Shown: positions 34,988 through 45,432 of the stretch, in pieces | Layout: each line of letters starts with the position of its first letter | Numbering within the stretch: the first letter of the stretch is position 1 | From: Ferrovibrio terrae_A | GTDB taxonomy: Bacteria > Pseudomonadota > Alphaproteobacteria > Ferrovibrionales > Ferrovibrionaceae | Assembly: GCF_943372915.1 (NCBI RefSeq) | Contig: NZ_CALSAN010000015.1 | Coordinates: 39,097 to 103,096 of the forward strand | Direction: 5' to 3' | Length of the DNA stretch: 64,000 nucleotides | Made by a program: the position numbers and the translations under genes | The notes under the pieces: generated by a model | The model's database searches: none | What the model was told of the DNA's origin: nothing | The model's input: only the letters and a program-made list of their open reading frames with translations

Positions 34988-36739
34988 ATGCCGCGATCCG
35001 CCAGCCTCAGCTTCGCCCGTGCCTTCTGGACACTGGCCAAACCCTATTTCACCGACCGCAAGGAACGCCGCAGCGCCTGGGGCCTGCTGGCAGTGATCGT
35101 GATCCTGAATCTCGGCAGCGTGGGGCTCAGCGTCTGGTTCAACCAGTGGTACAACGACTTCTACAATTCCCTGCAGGAGAAGGATTTCGAGGCCTTCAAG
35201 ACCCTGCTGCTGCATTTCACCGGCGTTGCCATCGCCTTCATCGTGGTGGCGGTGTATCGCCAGTATCTGCAGTCGATGCTGCAGATCCGCTGGCGCCGCT
35301 GGCTCACCGAGCACTGGCTGAACGACTGGCTGGGCGGCAAGCGCTACTACCACATGCAGATGCTGGGCCTGGGCACCGACAATCCCGACCAGCGCATCGC
35401 CGAAGACCTGCGGCTCTTCCCCGCCTATTCGCTGACGCTGACGCTCGGCCTGCTCAATGCCGTGGTCACGCTGGTGTCTTTCCTCGGCATCCTGTGGAAC
35501 CTGTCGGGCGATTTCGCCATCACCCTTGGCGGCACCGACTATGCGATTCCGGGTTACATGGTCTGGGTCGCCATCATCTATGCCGCCGCCGGCACCTGGC
35601 TGACCCATCTGATCGGCCGACCGCTGGTGAAACTGAATTTCGACCGGCAGCATATGGAAGCCGATTTCCGCTTCCATCTGGTGCGCGTGCGCGAACATGC
35701 CGAGGGCATCGCCTTCCAGCATGGCGAAACGGTCGAGCGTGTGGGGCTGGGCGCACGCTTCGCCGCCGTGTTCGGCAACTTCTACGACATTATGCGCAAG
35801 CAGAAACAGCTGACCTGGTTCACCGCCGGCTACAGCCAGATGGCGGTGATCTTTCCCTTCGTGGTCGGCGCGCCGCGCTATTTCAGCGGCGCCATCCAGC
35901 TGGGCGGCCTGATGCAGATCAGCTCCGCCTTCGGCCAGGTGCAGGAGGCGCTCAGCTACATCATCACATCCTATTCCGAAATCGCCGAATGGCGCGCGGT
36001 GATCGACCGCCTCACCACCTTCCGCACCGGTCTGGACCGGGCGCGCCGGATTTCCACCCAGTCGCAGATCACGGTGGCGCAGACCGGCGATGCCCTCAGC
36101 GTCGATGCCCTGACGCTCGACCTGCCCGATGGCAAGCCGCTGATGCGCGCTGATGGCCTGCGGCTTGCGGCTGGCGACAGCCTGCTGGTGCAGGGCCGTT
36201 CGGGCAAGGGCAAGACCACCTTGCTGCGCGCCATCGCCGGCCTGTGGCCGTTCGGCACCGGCCGGCTGCAGCGCCCGGCCGACGATGTGAGCCTGTTCCT
36301 GCCGCAGAAGCCCTATCTGCCGCACGGCACATTGCGCGCAGCCCTCGCCTATCCGCGCGACCCGGCGCAGTTCTCCGATGCCGAGTACCGCGCCGCGCTG
36401 GTCGCGCTCGATCTGTCCAAGCTGGAAAACCGGCTGGATGAAGAGGCCGTGTGGGAGCAGCAGCTGTCGGGCGGCGAGCAGCAGCGCGTGCAGCTGGCCC
36501 GCGCCCTGCTGCTGAAGCCGCAATGGCTGTATCTGGATGAAGCCACATCGGCGCTGGATGACACCACCGAGGAAAAGGCGCTGGATGCCCTGCGCGCTTC
36601 ACTGCCGCAGACGGCGGTGTTCAGCATCGGCCACAAGCCGGCGCTGGTGGCGTTCCACCGCCAGCGCCAGATGCTGGACGGTGCCGCCGCAGGCGAGCCG
36701 TCGCGGCTGGTGGCAGCGCCAATGAGCGGGGCGACTTAG
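34988..36739 (+). CDS. SbmA/BacA-like ABC transporter (fused permease-ATPase)
   Basis: 583 residues. The N-terminal half (residues 1-340) is an SbmA/BacA_like membrane domain: NQWYNDFYNSLQEKDFEAF, then WRRWLTEHWLNDWLGGKRYYHMQ and the NPDQRIAEDLRLF motif. The C-terminal half is an ABC ATPase: Walker A VQGRSGKGKTTLLRA, signature LSGGEQQRVQLARALL, Walker B WLYLDEATSALDD, switch HKP. This half-transporter family moves peptides, cobalamin or long-chain fatty acids as dimers. Here its substrate is not evident. Its stop overlaps the htpX stop by 3 bases on the other strand. Confidence 0.9.
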   Translation: MPRSASLSFARAFWTLAKPYFTDRKERRSAWGLLAVIVILNLGSVGLSVWFNQWYNDFYNSLQEKDFEAFKTLLLHFTGVAIAFIVVAVYRQYLQSMLQIRWRRWLTEHWLNDWLGGKRYYHMQMLGLGTDNPDQRIAEDLRLFPAYSLTLTLGLLNAVVTLVSFLGILWNLSGDFAITLGGTDYAIPGYMVWVAIIYAAAGTWLTHLIGRPLVKLNFDRQHMEADFRFHLVRVREHAEGIAFQHGETVERVGLGARFAAVFGNFYDIMRKQKQLTWFTAGYSQMAVIFPFVVGAPRYFSGAIQLGGLMQISSAFGQVQEALSYIITSYSEIAEWRAVIDRLTTFRTGLDRARRISTQSQITVAQTGDALSVDALTLDLPDGKPLMRADGLRLAAGDSLLVQGRSGKGKTTLLRAIAGLWPFGTGRLQRPADDVSLFLPQKPYLPHGTLRAALAYPRDPAQFSDAEYRAALVALDLSKLENRLDEEAVWEQQLSGGEQQRVQLARALLLKPQWLYLDEATSALDDTTEEKALDALRASLPQTAVFSIGHKPALVAFHRQRQMLDGAAAGEPSRLVAAPMSGAT

Positions 36740-37728
36740 CGCCGGCCACCCCAGGGGCTGATGCGGCGGCGACCGCCCGAGCTGGGCACCGAACCGCTGC
36801 CGGACACGGCCGGGCGCACCGGCATCGGCGACGACGCGGCATAGGCCGGCTGCTGGTAGGACCGGGCGCCAGACATGCCGCCCGCCAGCTGCATCAGCGC
36901 GGCGACGCGGTTCTCGGTGCTCGGATGCGTCGAGAACAGGCTGTCCATGGCGCCGCCATGCAGCGGGTTGATGATGAACATATGCGCGGTGGCCGGATTG
37001 CCCTCGGCCTGCGCATTGGGCACCTGTTCGACCGAACCGCTGATGCGCTGCAGCGCCGAGGCCAGGGCCTGCGGATTGCCGCTGATCTCCGCACCCGCCT
37101 TGTCGGCGTCGTATTCGCGGCTGCGGCTGATCGCCATCTGCACCAGCATGGCGGCAATTGGCGCCAGGATCATCACGGCAAGGCTGCCGATGATGCCCAG
37201 ACCGCTGCGGTTGCCCTCCGCGTCACGGCTGCCGCCGCCGAAGAACATGGCGAAATTTGCCAGCATGCCGATGGCGCCGGCCAGCGTCGCGGTCACCGTC
37301 ATGATCAGGGTGTCGCGGTTTTTCACATGCGCCAGCTCATGCGCCATCACGCCGGCGATTTCCTCGCGGCTGAGCCGATGCAGCAGGCCGGTGGTGGCCG
37401 CCACGGCGGCATTCTCCGGGTTGCGGCCGGTGGCGAAGGCATTGGGCTGGTCGTTGTCGATGACATAGACCTTGGGCATCGGCAGCCCGGCGCGCTGCGC
37501 CAGATGCTGCACCATGCCGTAGAATTCCGGTGCGGTCTGCGCATCGACCTCGCGCGCGCCATACATGGAGAGCACCATCTTGTCGCTGTTCCAGTAGGCA
37601 AACAGGTTCATGACGGCGGCCACCGCCAGCGCGATCAGCATGCCGGCCTCGCCGCCGATCAGGAAACCGACCGCGCCGAACAACGCCGTCATGGCCGCCA
37701 GAAGCAAACCCGTCTTGAAGTAGTTCAT
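36736..37728 (-). CDS. htpX: Membrane zinc metalloprotease HtpX
   Basis: 330 residues, M48B family quality-control protease of the cytoplasmic membrane. N-terminal two helices (GLLLAAMTALFGAVGFLIG and MLIALAVAAVMNLFAYWNSD), the zinc motif VMAHELAHVKNRD and the downstream third ligand in SREYDADKAGAEISG, and further helices between. After the catalytic domain is a low-complexity Ser/Gly/Arg tail (VSGSGSVPSSGGRRRISPWGGRR) that lengthens the protein past the common 290 residues. ATG 37728 has GGGAGA upstream. Confidence 0.95.
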   Translation of the reverse strand: MNYFKTGLLLAAMTALFGAVGFLIGGEAGMLIALAVAAVMNLFAYWNSDKMVLSMYGAREVDAQTAPEFYGMVQHLAQRAGLPMPKVYVIDNDQPNAFATGRNPENAAVAATTGLLHRLSREEIAGVMAHELAHVKNRDTLIMTVTATLAGAIGMLANFAMFFGGGSRDAEGNRSGLGIIGSLAVMILAPIAAMLVQMAISRSREYDADKAGAEISGNPQALASALQRISGSVEQVPNAQAEGNPATAHMFIINPLHGGAMDSLFSTHPSTENRVAALMQLAGGMSGARSYQQPAYAASSPMPVRPAVSGSGSVPSSGGRRRISPWGGRR

Positions 37729-37837
37729 GGTCTCCCAACCTCTTTCCGTGGCGGACCGCCCACCTGCCAAAAGCTTTCCGGCCAGCCCGCACCGCTATAT
37801 GTAAGAAGCCCGTACCCCGCCGCAAGATGGTGCCGCC

Positions 37838-38056
37838 ATGGCCGACGATCCGAACCAGCCGAAAGACGCCGTCCCCTCCCTGGATGGCAACGCCACCGAT
37901 ACCCGGCCCATCGACCCCAAGACCGGCAAGCCGCTGGCGCCGGCCCAGCCGGCGATCAAGCTGACCCAGGCGCCAGGCGAGGAAGACGGCCCCAAGGGCC
38001 CCGAACCCACCCGCTACGGCGACTGGGAACGCAAGGGCATCGTGTCCGACTTCTGA
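37838..38056 (+). CDS. DUF1674 / SdhAF4-like protein
   Basis: 72 residues, ending with EPTRYGDWERKGIVSDF, the conserved C-terminus of the SDHAF4/DUF1674 family; the N-terminal part is an unstructured Asp/Pro/Lys segment. In eukaryotes the homologue helps insert flavinylated SdhA into succinate dehydrogenase; the bacterial role is inferred by homology. No sdh genes are nearby. It sits between htpX and argG as a separate small transcript. Confidence 0.82.
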   Translation: MADDPNQPKDAVPSLDGNATDTRPIDPKTGKPLAPAQPAIKLTQAPGEEDGPKGPEPTRYGDWERKGIVSDF

Positions 38057-38124
38057 CTGGCGTCTGAAGCCGATTTAGGAGCCGATTGCGCCGGAATTGC
38101 GGCGACAGAGCCACCCTGCACGGC

Positions 38125-38152
38125 TTGCGCGCCATCGGCCCATGCCTATACT
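38125..38152 (+). promoter_or_regulatory. Possible promoter of argG
   Basis: TTGCGC (38125-38130), 16-base spacer, TATACT (38147-38152), about 50 bases before the argG ATG. A strong -10 with an average -35. Confidence 0.5.
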
Positions 38153-38201
38153 CCGGCCCGATTTTCCCGGCTTTCCCAAGCAGAGTTAAGGAGTGCGCCC
38201 G

Positions 38202-39422
<1,221 letters not shown>

Positions 39423-39453
39423 AGCCAAGCTTCGCTGACTGGCGCAGCACCAA

Positions 39454-39480
39454 AAGGCGGGCCCTCTGGCCCGCCTTTTT
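39454..39480 (+). terminator. Intrinsic terminator of argG
   Basis: AAGGCGGGCC (39454-39463), loop CTCT, GGCCCGCCTT (39468-39477) and a run of five T (39476-39480), 32 bases after the argG stop. Confidence 0.92.
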
Positions 39481-39674
39481 CATGCCTGTAGCAGCGCCAG
39501 GCCGAAAACCCGGTTTTCGGGCGAAACCCGAAAGTTGTGTCGCGTTGTTGTCACGCAAGGCCACAGTCTGGTCGCAACCGGACGCGCGCAATCGCGCTTA
39601 AGCTCACGGCAGCCTGAAGGGGCTGCGGCCGGCTGCTTGCATCCGCCGCTCCCGTAGAAAACAGGAGATCCGCC

Positions 39675-39893
39675 ATGACGACTGTGCGCCGCGTGCCCGC
39701 TGCCACCGCCTATCGCCGGACCACCAAAGCCACCGAACGCTATATGGAAGAGCGCCTGTGGCAGCGCGCCCTGCGCCGCCTGGAAGGCCCGGCCAAGGTG
39801 GAGAAGCCCAAAAACCGCGCCATCGCATCCTTTGCCGCCGTGCTGCGCGCCGTGCATTCCAAGCTCGGCCGCTACGTCGATATCTACGTCTGA
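39675..39893 (+). CDS. Small basic hypothetical protein
   Basis: 72 residues, very rich in Arg and Lys (RRVPAATAYRRTTKATERYMEERLWQRALRRLEG), then a mostly helical C-terminal half ending GRYVDIYV. AGGAG lies 7 bases upstream of the ATG. No transmembrane segment or known motif. It ends 19 bases from the convergent sigma-factor stop. Small basic proteins beside ECF sigma genes are sometimes regulators or nucleic-acid binders, but nothing in the sequence proves that here. Confidence 0.6.
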   Translation: MTTVRRVPAATAYRRTTKATERYMEERLWQRALRRLEGPAKVEKPKNRAIASFAAVLRAVHSKLGRYVDIYV

Positions 39894-39912
39894 TATCGAC
39901 GTCTGATCTCGC

Positions 39913-40809
39913 CTATACCGCCGGCAGCCGCGCCAGCTTGTCGGGATTGCGCATGATGAAGACGTTGCGCACCGCCCCATCCATGATATCCAGCGCCAGC
40001 GCCAGATAAGGCACCTCGCCATCCAAAAGCAGCCAGCCAGGCTGGCCATTGATGCGCGCATTCACCTGCCGCAGCCCCGGCGGCAGCTTGCGCCGGATGC
40101 CGATGAAGAAGCGTGCCACCTTGTCCGGCCCGTGGATGATGTTGAGCGCTGCCGCCGCCTTGCCGCCGCCGTCTGACCACAGCATGGCATCCTCGGCCAG
40201 CAATCCGGCAAACTGCGCCGCATCGCCCGCTTTCGTGGCACGGGAGAATTTCTCGGCCAGGGCGCGGGCTGCCGCTTCGTCGGCGGCAAAGCGCGGGCGT
40301 GCATCCTTCAGGTGTTTCTGCGCCCGGCTTACCAGCTGGCGGCAGGCGGCCTCGGTTTTCTTCAGTGCAACGGCGATCTGCGGATAGTCGTAATCGAAAG
40401 CCTCGCGCAGCAGGTAGGCGGCGCGTTCGGCGGGCGTCAGCCGCTCCAGCACCACCAGCAGCGCCATCGACAGGTCATCGGCCATCTCATGGGCCGCTTC
40501 GGCGCCGGTGACAGTGACCTCCAGTTCGACCAGCGGTTCGGGCAGCCAGATGCCGGGATAATGTTCGCGCTCCGCCTTGGCGGCACGCAGGCGGTCGATA
40601 CAGAGGCGGGTACAGGCCGTCACCAGCCAGGCTTCCGGGTTGAGGATCGCGCTGCGGTCGGCGCGATGCCAGCGCAGATAGGTATCCTGCACGGCATCCT
40701 CGGCATCGCCCACGCTGCCCAGCATGCGATAGGCCAGGCCGAACAGCCGGCGGCGATGCGCCTCGAAACGCGCGCTGGCGTCTTCCTGTGCCGCATCATC
40801 TTTCGTCAC
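39913..40809 (-). CDS. ECF41-type RNA polymerase sigma factor with C-terminal SnoaL-like domain
   Basis: 298 residues. Sigma region 2 (FEAHRRRLFGLAYRMLGSVGDAEDAVQDTYLRWH) and region 4 (LTPAERAAYLLREAFDYDYPQIAVALKKTEAACRQLVSRAQKHL), followed by a 110-residue SnoaL-like extension with the ECF41 landmarks WSDGGGK and MRNPDKLARL. In characterised ECF41 members this extension replaces an anti-sigma factor and controls activity; typical targets are an adjacent carboxymuconolactone decarboxylase or oxidoreductase gene, which is not visible next to this one. A dedicated partner may be the small gene convergent with it, but this is speculative. Confidence 0.9.
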   Translation of the reverse strand: MTKDDAAQEDASARFEAHRRRLFGLAYRMLGSVGDAEDAVQDTYLRWHRADRSAILNPEAWLVTACTRLCIDRLRAAKAEREHYPGIWLPEPLVELEVTVTGAEAAHEMADDLSMALLVVLERLTPAERAAYLLREAFDYDYPQIAVALKKTEAACRQLVSRAQKHLKDARPRFAADEAAARALAEKFSRATKAGDAAQFAGLLAEDAMLWSDGGGKAAAALNIIHGPDKVARFFIGIRRKLPPGLRQVNARINGQPGWLLLDGEVPYLALALDIMDGAVRNVFIMRNPDKLARLPAV

Positions 40810-40887
40810 GGGGCATCCTTTCGCTCAGATACCCCTTAGACGGATCGGCACTGCCGGCTGTGACAGCCAGGGCCGGATCGACGACGG

Positions 40888-42195
40888 CTATTCTGCGGCG
40901 CGACCTTCCGGGCTCTGATCCAGGGTCTGGTTCTGGCCAGCCTGCCGCAGAACCGCCTGCTTGGCCAGTTCCGTGGCGCGGCGGTTGCGGCGCTTCAGCC
41001 ACCACATCATGGTGCCGGTCACTGCAAACAGGGGAATGATCACCCCGGATACGAAGACCAGGAATTTGTAGAGGCCGCCGAGGCCGGTACCGTAATGCAG
41101 GGCGCGCTGCCAGGCGATGATCGTCTCGCCGGTGGAAAAGGTTTTCGGATCGAACACATCGATCACGCTGTGCCGCCAGGGATCGATCAGCACGGTGATG
41201 CTGGGCGCGCCATCCTCTGGCACGCCGCGCACCAGACCGATACGCAGTGCCTGCTCCGGCCGGGTCGGCAGAAAGGCATTGAGGAAGCGCGCATCGGGCA
41301 CCTGGTCCTGCGCCAGGGCGACCGCATCATTCAGTGCGATGGCGGTCTGCCCCGGCTGCGGCCGCTCGACACGGGCCTGGAACATCGCAGCCCGCATGTC
41401 GCGGCCGGGGAACACGGCATTCACGACGGCGCCGAGCTGTTGCGGGAAGGCGATATAGACGCCGGTGAAATTCACCAGCAGGAACAGCAGCAGGGTCCAG
41501 ATTCCAACACTGCCATGCAGGTCGCGATGCAGCCGCAGGCCCTTGGCACCCTTGCGGATGGTGAAGGCAGATTTCCACTGCCCCGGACGGGGCCACCAGA
41601 TGATCAGCCCGGACGTGCCAAGAACCAGCATGGCAACACCGAGCCAGCCGACGAGTTCGCGGCCCAGGCCGCCGGTGATGAACAGATGGCCATGCAGGTC
41701 GTGGAAGAACCGCACCCAGCCGGTCATCGCCTGCTGGGTATCCAGCACCTGCAGCGACACCGGATCGACCAGGATCTGCCGGCTGCCGGCAAACGGGCTG
41801 ACCGTCGGCACCGCGCCCTGGGCACCCGCCTGGCCCTGCGCACCGGCCTGCGGCGCGCCGCCGCGCATCTGCTGGCGTTCGCCGGCCATACCGGGCCGCG
41901 ACAGCCGCACGGCGGCGGGCTCGCCGATCTCTGAGGGCCAGCGCACCGCGATCGGCAGGCGGCCCGGTTCAGCATTGGCGGCCTGAACCGCGGCAACGAT
42001 CTCGCCCGGGCTGCGCCATTCGCCCGGCGTCGTCGCCTGCGGCCCCGCCTGGCCGAGCAGATGCTCGATGTCATGGGCGTAGACCAGCACCGAACCGGTG
42101 ATGCCCATCATCACCAGCGGCAGCAGCAGGATCAGTCCGACCCAGAGATGCAGTTGCTGCAGCCAGTAGCGCACGGTTTTCGGTTTGCCGGCCAT
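40888..42195 (-). CDS. PepSY-domain iron-regulated membrane protein
   Basis: 435 residues with four membrane helices: WVGLILLLPLVMMGITGSVLVYA, LVGWLGVAMLVLGTSGLIIWW, GIWTLLLFLLVNFTGVYIAF and YKFLVFVSGVIIPLFAVTGTMMWW, and periplasmic PepSY-type segments between them. A low-complexity Gln/Gly/Ala insert (PQAGAQGQAGAQGAVP) lies near residue 115. The His pairs in HLWVG, HDLHGH, HRDLHGS and HYGTGLGG match those of the PepSY reductase-like proteins associated with siderophore receptors, possibly binding haem for ferric-siderophore reduction. It follows the dioxygenase by 16 bases on the same strand. Confidence 0.85.
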   Translation of the reverse strand: MAGKPKTVRYWLQQLHLWVGLILLLPLVMMGITGSVLVYAHDIEHLLGQAGPQATTPGEWRSPGEIVAAVQAANAEPGRLPIAVRWPSEIGEPAAVRLSRPGMAGERQQMRGGAPQAGAQGQAGAQGAVPTVSPFAGSRQILVDPVSLQVLDTQQAMTGWVRFFHDLHGHLFITGGLGRELVGWLGVAMLVLGTSGLIIWWPRPGQWKSAFTIRKGAKGLRLHRDLHGSVGIWTLLLFLLVNFTGVYIAFPQQLGAVVNAVFPGRDMRAAMFQARVERPQPGQTAIALNDAVALAQDQVPDARFLNAFLPTRPEQALRIGLVRGVPEDGAPSITVLIDPWRHSVIDVFDPKTFSTGETIIAWQRALHYGTGLGGLYKFLVFVSGVIIPLFAVTGTMMWWLKRRNRRATELAKQAVLRQAGQNQTLDQSPEGRAAE

Positions 42196-42211
42196 GAGGA
42201 AGCGTCCCGTT

Positions 42212-42895
42212 CTAGCTGTCGGCCCAGCGCCGCAGCAGGTTGTGATAGATGCCGGTCAGCTGCACCACCTGCGCATCGGCATTGCCGAGCCGGGCGACCA
42301 GCTGCTGGATGGAGGTATCGAGCTGGAACAGCATGCTGCGCTGACCATCGTCGCGCACCATGCTCTGCAGCCAGAAGAAGGAGGCGACACGGGCGCCGCG
42401 GGTCACCGGGGTGACGCGATGCAGGCTGGTGGAGGGATACAGCACCATGTCGCCGGCCGGCAGCCTGGCACGATGCTCGCCATAGGTATCCTCGACGATC
42501 AGCTCACCACCGTCATACTCGTCGGGTTCGGCGAGGAACAGCGTGCAGGACAGATCGGTGCGGATGCGGAAGTCCGCATTGGGAAAGCCGCGGATCGCGT
42601 TGTCGACATGTATGCCAAACGACTGTCCACCGGCATAGCGGTTGAACAGCGGCGGAAACACCTTCAGCGGCAGGGCGGCCGAAATGAACAGCGGACTGCG
42701 CTCCAGCGCATCCAGCACCATCTCGCCGAGCTGGCGCGCCTCCGGCGCCGTTTCAGGCAGCTGCATGTTGTTCTTGGCCAGGGCGGCCTGCGGGCCCGAA
42801 GTGATATTGCCATCGACCCACTGCGCCGCATCCATCACCTGCCGGCAATGGGCAACCTGCTGCTTGCTCAGCACCTGCGGAATATGCAGCATCAT
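42212..42895 (-). CDS. piuC: PKHD-type Fe(II)/2-oxoglutarate dioxygenase (PiuC/YbiX)
   Basis: 227 residues. The iron site is GIHVDNA (HXD) near residue 97 and SLHRVTPVTRGARVASFFW near residue 160 (distal His and the 2-oxoglutarate-binding Arg). Length and both motif sequences match PiuC/YbiX, a protein encoded beside catecholate receptors (fiu-ybiX). The substrate is not known. Start is one of two adjacent Met codons; GGGGGAG lies upstream. A terminator stands between this gene and the receptor gene in front of it. Confidence 0.9.
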   Translation of the reverse strand: MMLHIPQVLSKQQVAHCRQVMDAAQWVDGNITSGPQAALAKNNMQLPETAPEARQLGEMVLDALERSPLFISAALPLKVFPPLFNRYAGGQSFGIHVDNAIRGFPNADFRIRTDLSCTLFLAEPDEYDGGELIVEDTYGEHRARLPAGDMVLYPSTSLHRVTPVTRGARVASFFWLQSMVRDDGQRSMLFQLDTSIQQLVARLGNADAQVVQLTGIYHNLLRRWADS

Positions 42896-42935
42896 GGCCA
42901 GGCTCCCCCTCGAAAGCCGTTGCGGGTCAAGACGG

Positions 42936-42968
42936 AAAAGCCCCGCCCGGTTTCAACACGGGCGGGGC
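42936..42968 (-). terminator. Intrinsic terminator between the receptor and piuC
   Basis: Minus-strand 10-bp stem (42959-42968 with 42940-42949, 9-base loop) followed by four T (42939-42936), 33 bases after the receptor stop and 41 bases before the piuC start. It probably lets only a fraction of transcripts continue into piuC and the PepSY gene. Confidence 0.82.
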
Positions 42969-43000
42969 GCGCGTTTCCTGCGCGTGGTTTGAACGCTTGC

Positions 43001-45241
43001 TCAGAACTTCAGACTGGTGGTCAACAGGGCAGTCCGGCCGGCGCCCGGCGTGCCGTGGCCGCCGCCCGGATGGACGGTTTCCAGATAGAACTCGTCGGTC
43101 AGGTTCAGGAGGTTGAGCTGCAGCTCGACATTCTTGGTCAACTGGTAGCTCAGCATCGCATCGAAGACCGTGTAGCCAGACAGGTCGTTCTGGTTGGTCG
43201 TGCTGATGGCACGCTCGCCAACATACTGGGCACCGAAGCCGACGGTGAAATCGGCAGGCAGGCGATAGGTCGTCCACAGGGTGTAGGTATGGCGCGGCAC
43301 CTGGCCAACCTTGGCGCCCAGCTCGGCGGGATTCTTCGATTTGGTCACCTCGCTGGTCATGTAGGTGTAGCCCGTCATCACCTTCCACTTGTCGGTCAGT
43401 TCGCCGGTGATGTTGAATTCAACGCCATCGACCCGTTGCTCGCCCTCCAGCACGACCTGATCGAGAGAATTGTTCGGGTCTTCTGTGCGTGCATTGGTTT
43501 TTTCAGTGCGGAAAATGGCGGTGGCCAGGTTGAGTTTCTTGTCCAGCACGTCCCACTTGGTGCCAACCTCGTAGCTGACATTGGTCTCCGGCGCGACATT
43601 CACGTTGGCCGCATTGGTCAGCGCATTCGATAACGACAGGCTTTCTGCGGACGGGTTGAACGATGTGCCGTAAGAGACATAGACGCTGCCATTCTCTTCC
43701 GGCTTGTAGACCAGGCCTGCGCGATAGCTGAATTCCTTGTCGGTACGGCCGAGCGAGGTGGTAACGCCGGTCGTTGCGGTGGAGTCGCTATGGGCGTCGA
43801 AATAGTCCCAGCGCAGGCCGGTGACCAACTCCCATTGCGGATCCAGCTTGATCGTATCAAAGGCATAGAGCGCCGCACCTTGGGTTTCGACCTGTGACAG
43901 CGCCCCGCGCGAATAGGTGCCGTAGGACTGATAGGGATTTGGATTGGACAGGTTGCCAATCGGCACCCCGGTATAGCTGAAAGCCGCGTTGCGATAGGTC
44001 TCACGGCTCAGTTCGAGGCCAGTCACCAGGATGTGACCGGCAAAGCCGGTATCGAAGCGGCTGGTCACATCGGTCTGGTTGACCAGCAGCGTATTCTTGC
44101 TGTCGCGACCCGACGCATTGCCCGTGCCTGTCGTGGAATTGTGGCCAAGCTGGTTTGCCGCAATATAGGCGGCTGAAATGCGCGGCGGCGACACGATCAT
44201 GTAGCGCAGGTCTTCACCGTACCGCAGCTGGTTGCGCAGCGTGTAAGTGTCGTTGAAGTCATGCTCGAACAGCATGGTGCCGACATCGGTTTCAGTCTGT
44301 TCGGTCTCGATATTGTACAGGCCGTAATAGCCGCTCTTGCGGGCCTGATCGGGCACGCGGCCGTTGATCAGCGGCAGGCCGTAGTCGGGCTTGTTGTCCT
44401 GTGACAGATGGAAATAGCTGACCGTCACCCTGGTCGGCTTGTTCATCCCCAAGGCCAGCGTCGGCGCGAAGCCCCAGCGTTCGTTCTCGATCAGATCGCG
44501 GCCTTCAACTTCTGACTGGTGACCCAGGGCATTCAGGCGCAGGGCCGCACCATCAAGCCCGAGCCAGCCATCCAGCGGCTGATTAACGTCGACGGTCGCG
44601 CGCAGCGTTTCGTTGGTGCCCACCGTGATATCGGCATTCTGGAAGGCATTGCGCTTGGCGGTCTTGCTGACCTGGTTCAGCGTGCCGCCGGTGGAGCCGC
44701 GGCCGGCATAGCTGGAGGACGGGCCCTTGAAAATCTCGATCTGCTCAAGATTGAACGGATCGCGGGTGGTCTGCGCCATGTCGCGCATGCCATCCAGCGT
44801 CATGTCGTTGTTGGCGGCGAAACCGCGGATGCGGAAATTGTCGCCCTGCGCACCGCCACCCTCGCCACCCAGCGCGGTGATGCCCGGTGTGCTGCGGATC
44901 ACGTCCTTCAGCGTGGTGGCTGCACGCTCCTCGATCACCGATTGCGGAATCACGTTGATGGTCTGCGGCGTGTCCAGCAGCGGCTCGGTGAACTTGCCTG
45001 ACTGCACACGGTCGATCTTGTAGTCCACGGCAGGATCGGCCGGTGAACCGGCCGGCTTCTGGCCTTCCACTGAAATGGCCGGCAACTGCGTCGGCTTGCT
45101 CTCCTGCGCCATGGCCGGCAGACCGGCGGCGCCAAGTGCAACGGCAGAAGCCGCGCCCAGGATATGCGGCGCGACGCGGCCGAGCCGCAGGCGGCCAACG
45201 GTGGGCGTGACAACAGGAAGGGGGGTATCAGACAAAGCCAT
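43001..45241 (-). CDS. TonB-dependent catecholate-siderophore receptor (Fiu-like)
   Basis: 746 residues. A long signal peptide (PHILGAASAVALGAAGLPAMAQ) follows a basic N-terminus; then TonB box-like LPAISVEGQ, plug domain DTPQTINVIPQSVIEERAATTLKDVIRSTPGI and FRIRGFAANNDMTLDGMRD, the SSSYAGRGSTGGTLNQVSKTA turn, and the barrel ending in TSLKF (C-terminal Phe). The plug and the PiuC/PepSY neighbours place it with FhuE/Fiu/BfrD-like receptors for ferric catecholates. ATG 45241 has GAGGTGAA 5 bases upstream. The cognate siderophore is not identifiable. Confidence 0.92.
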   Translation of the reverse strand: MALSDTPLPVVTPTVGRLRLGRVAPHILGAASAVALGAAGLPAMAQESKPTQLPAISVEGQKPAGSPADPAVDYKIDRVQSGKFTEPLLDTPQTINVIPQSVIEERAATTLKDVIRSTPGITALGGEGGGAQGDNFRIRGFAANNDMTLDGMRDMAQTTRDPFNLEQIEIFKGPSSSYAGRGSTGGTLNQVSKTAKRNAFQNADITVGTNETLRATVDVNQPLDGWLGLDGAALRLNALGHQSEVEGRDLIENERWGFAPTLALGMNKPTRVTVSYFHLSQDNKPDYGLPLINGRVPDQARKSGYYGLYNIETEQTETDVGTMLFEHDFNDTYTLRNQLRYGEDLRYMIVSPPRISAAYIAANQLGHNSTTGTGNASGRDSKNTLLVNQTDVTSRFDTGFAGHILVTGLELSRETYRNAAFSYTGVPIGNLSNPNPYQSYGTYSRGALSQVETQGAALYAFDTIKLDPQWELVTGLRWDYFDAHSDSTATTGVTTSLGRTDKEFSYRAGLVYKPEENGSVYVSYGTSFNPSAESLSLSNALTNAANVNVAPETNVSYEVGTKWDVLDKKLNLATAIFRTEKTNARTEDPNNSLDQVVLEGEQRVDGVEFNITGELTDKWKVMTGYTYMTSEVTKSKNPAELGAKVGQVPRHTYTLWTTYRLPADFTVGFGAQYVGERAISTTNQNDLSGYTVFDAMLSYQLTKNVELQLNLLNLTDEFYLETVHPGGGHGTPGAGRTALLTTSLKF

Positions 45242-45432
45242 GGTTCACCTCGGAACAAAGGGTGGGAACCTGGCTGGCACCCGGAACCTGAAGCAGGGCC
45301 GGGAAAGGCTGGCTGGGTCGCGCTCTGGGCCCGGAGAATCCAAGCCACAGCAATAGGTTAAGGGAAGAACGCCCGTCTGGCCGCCGCCCTCAAATTGATC
45401 CGCATCGGGATTGATTCGCTGCGGAACGCGGA

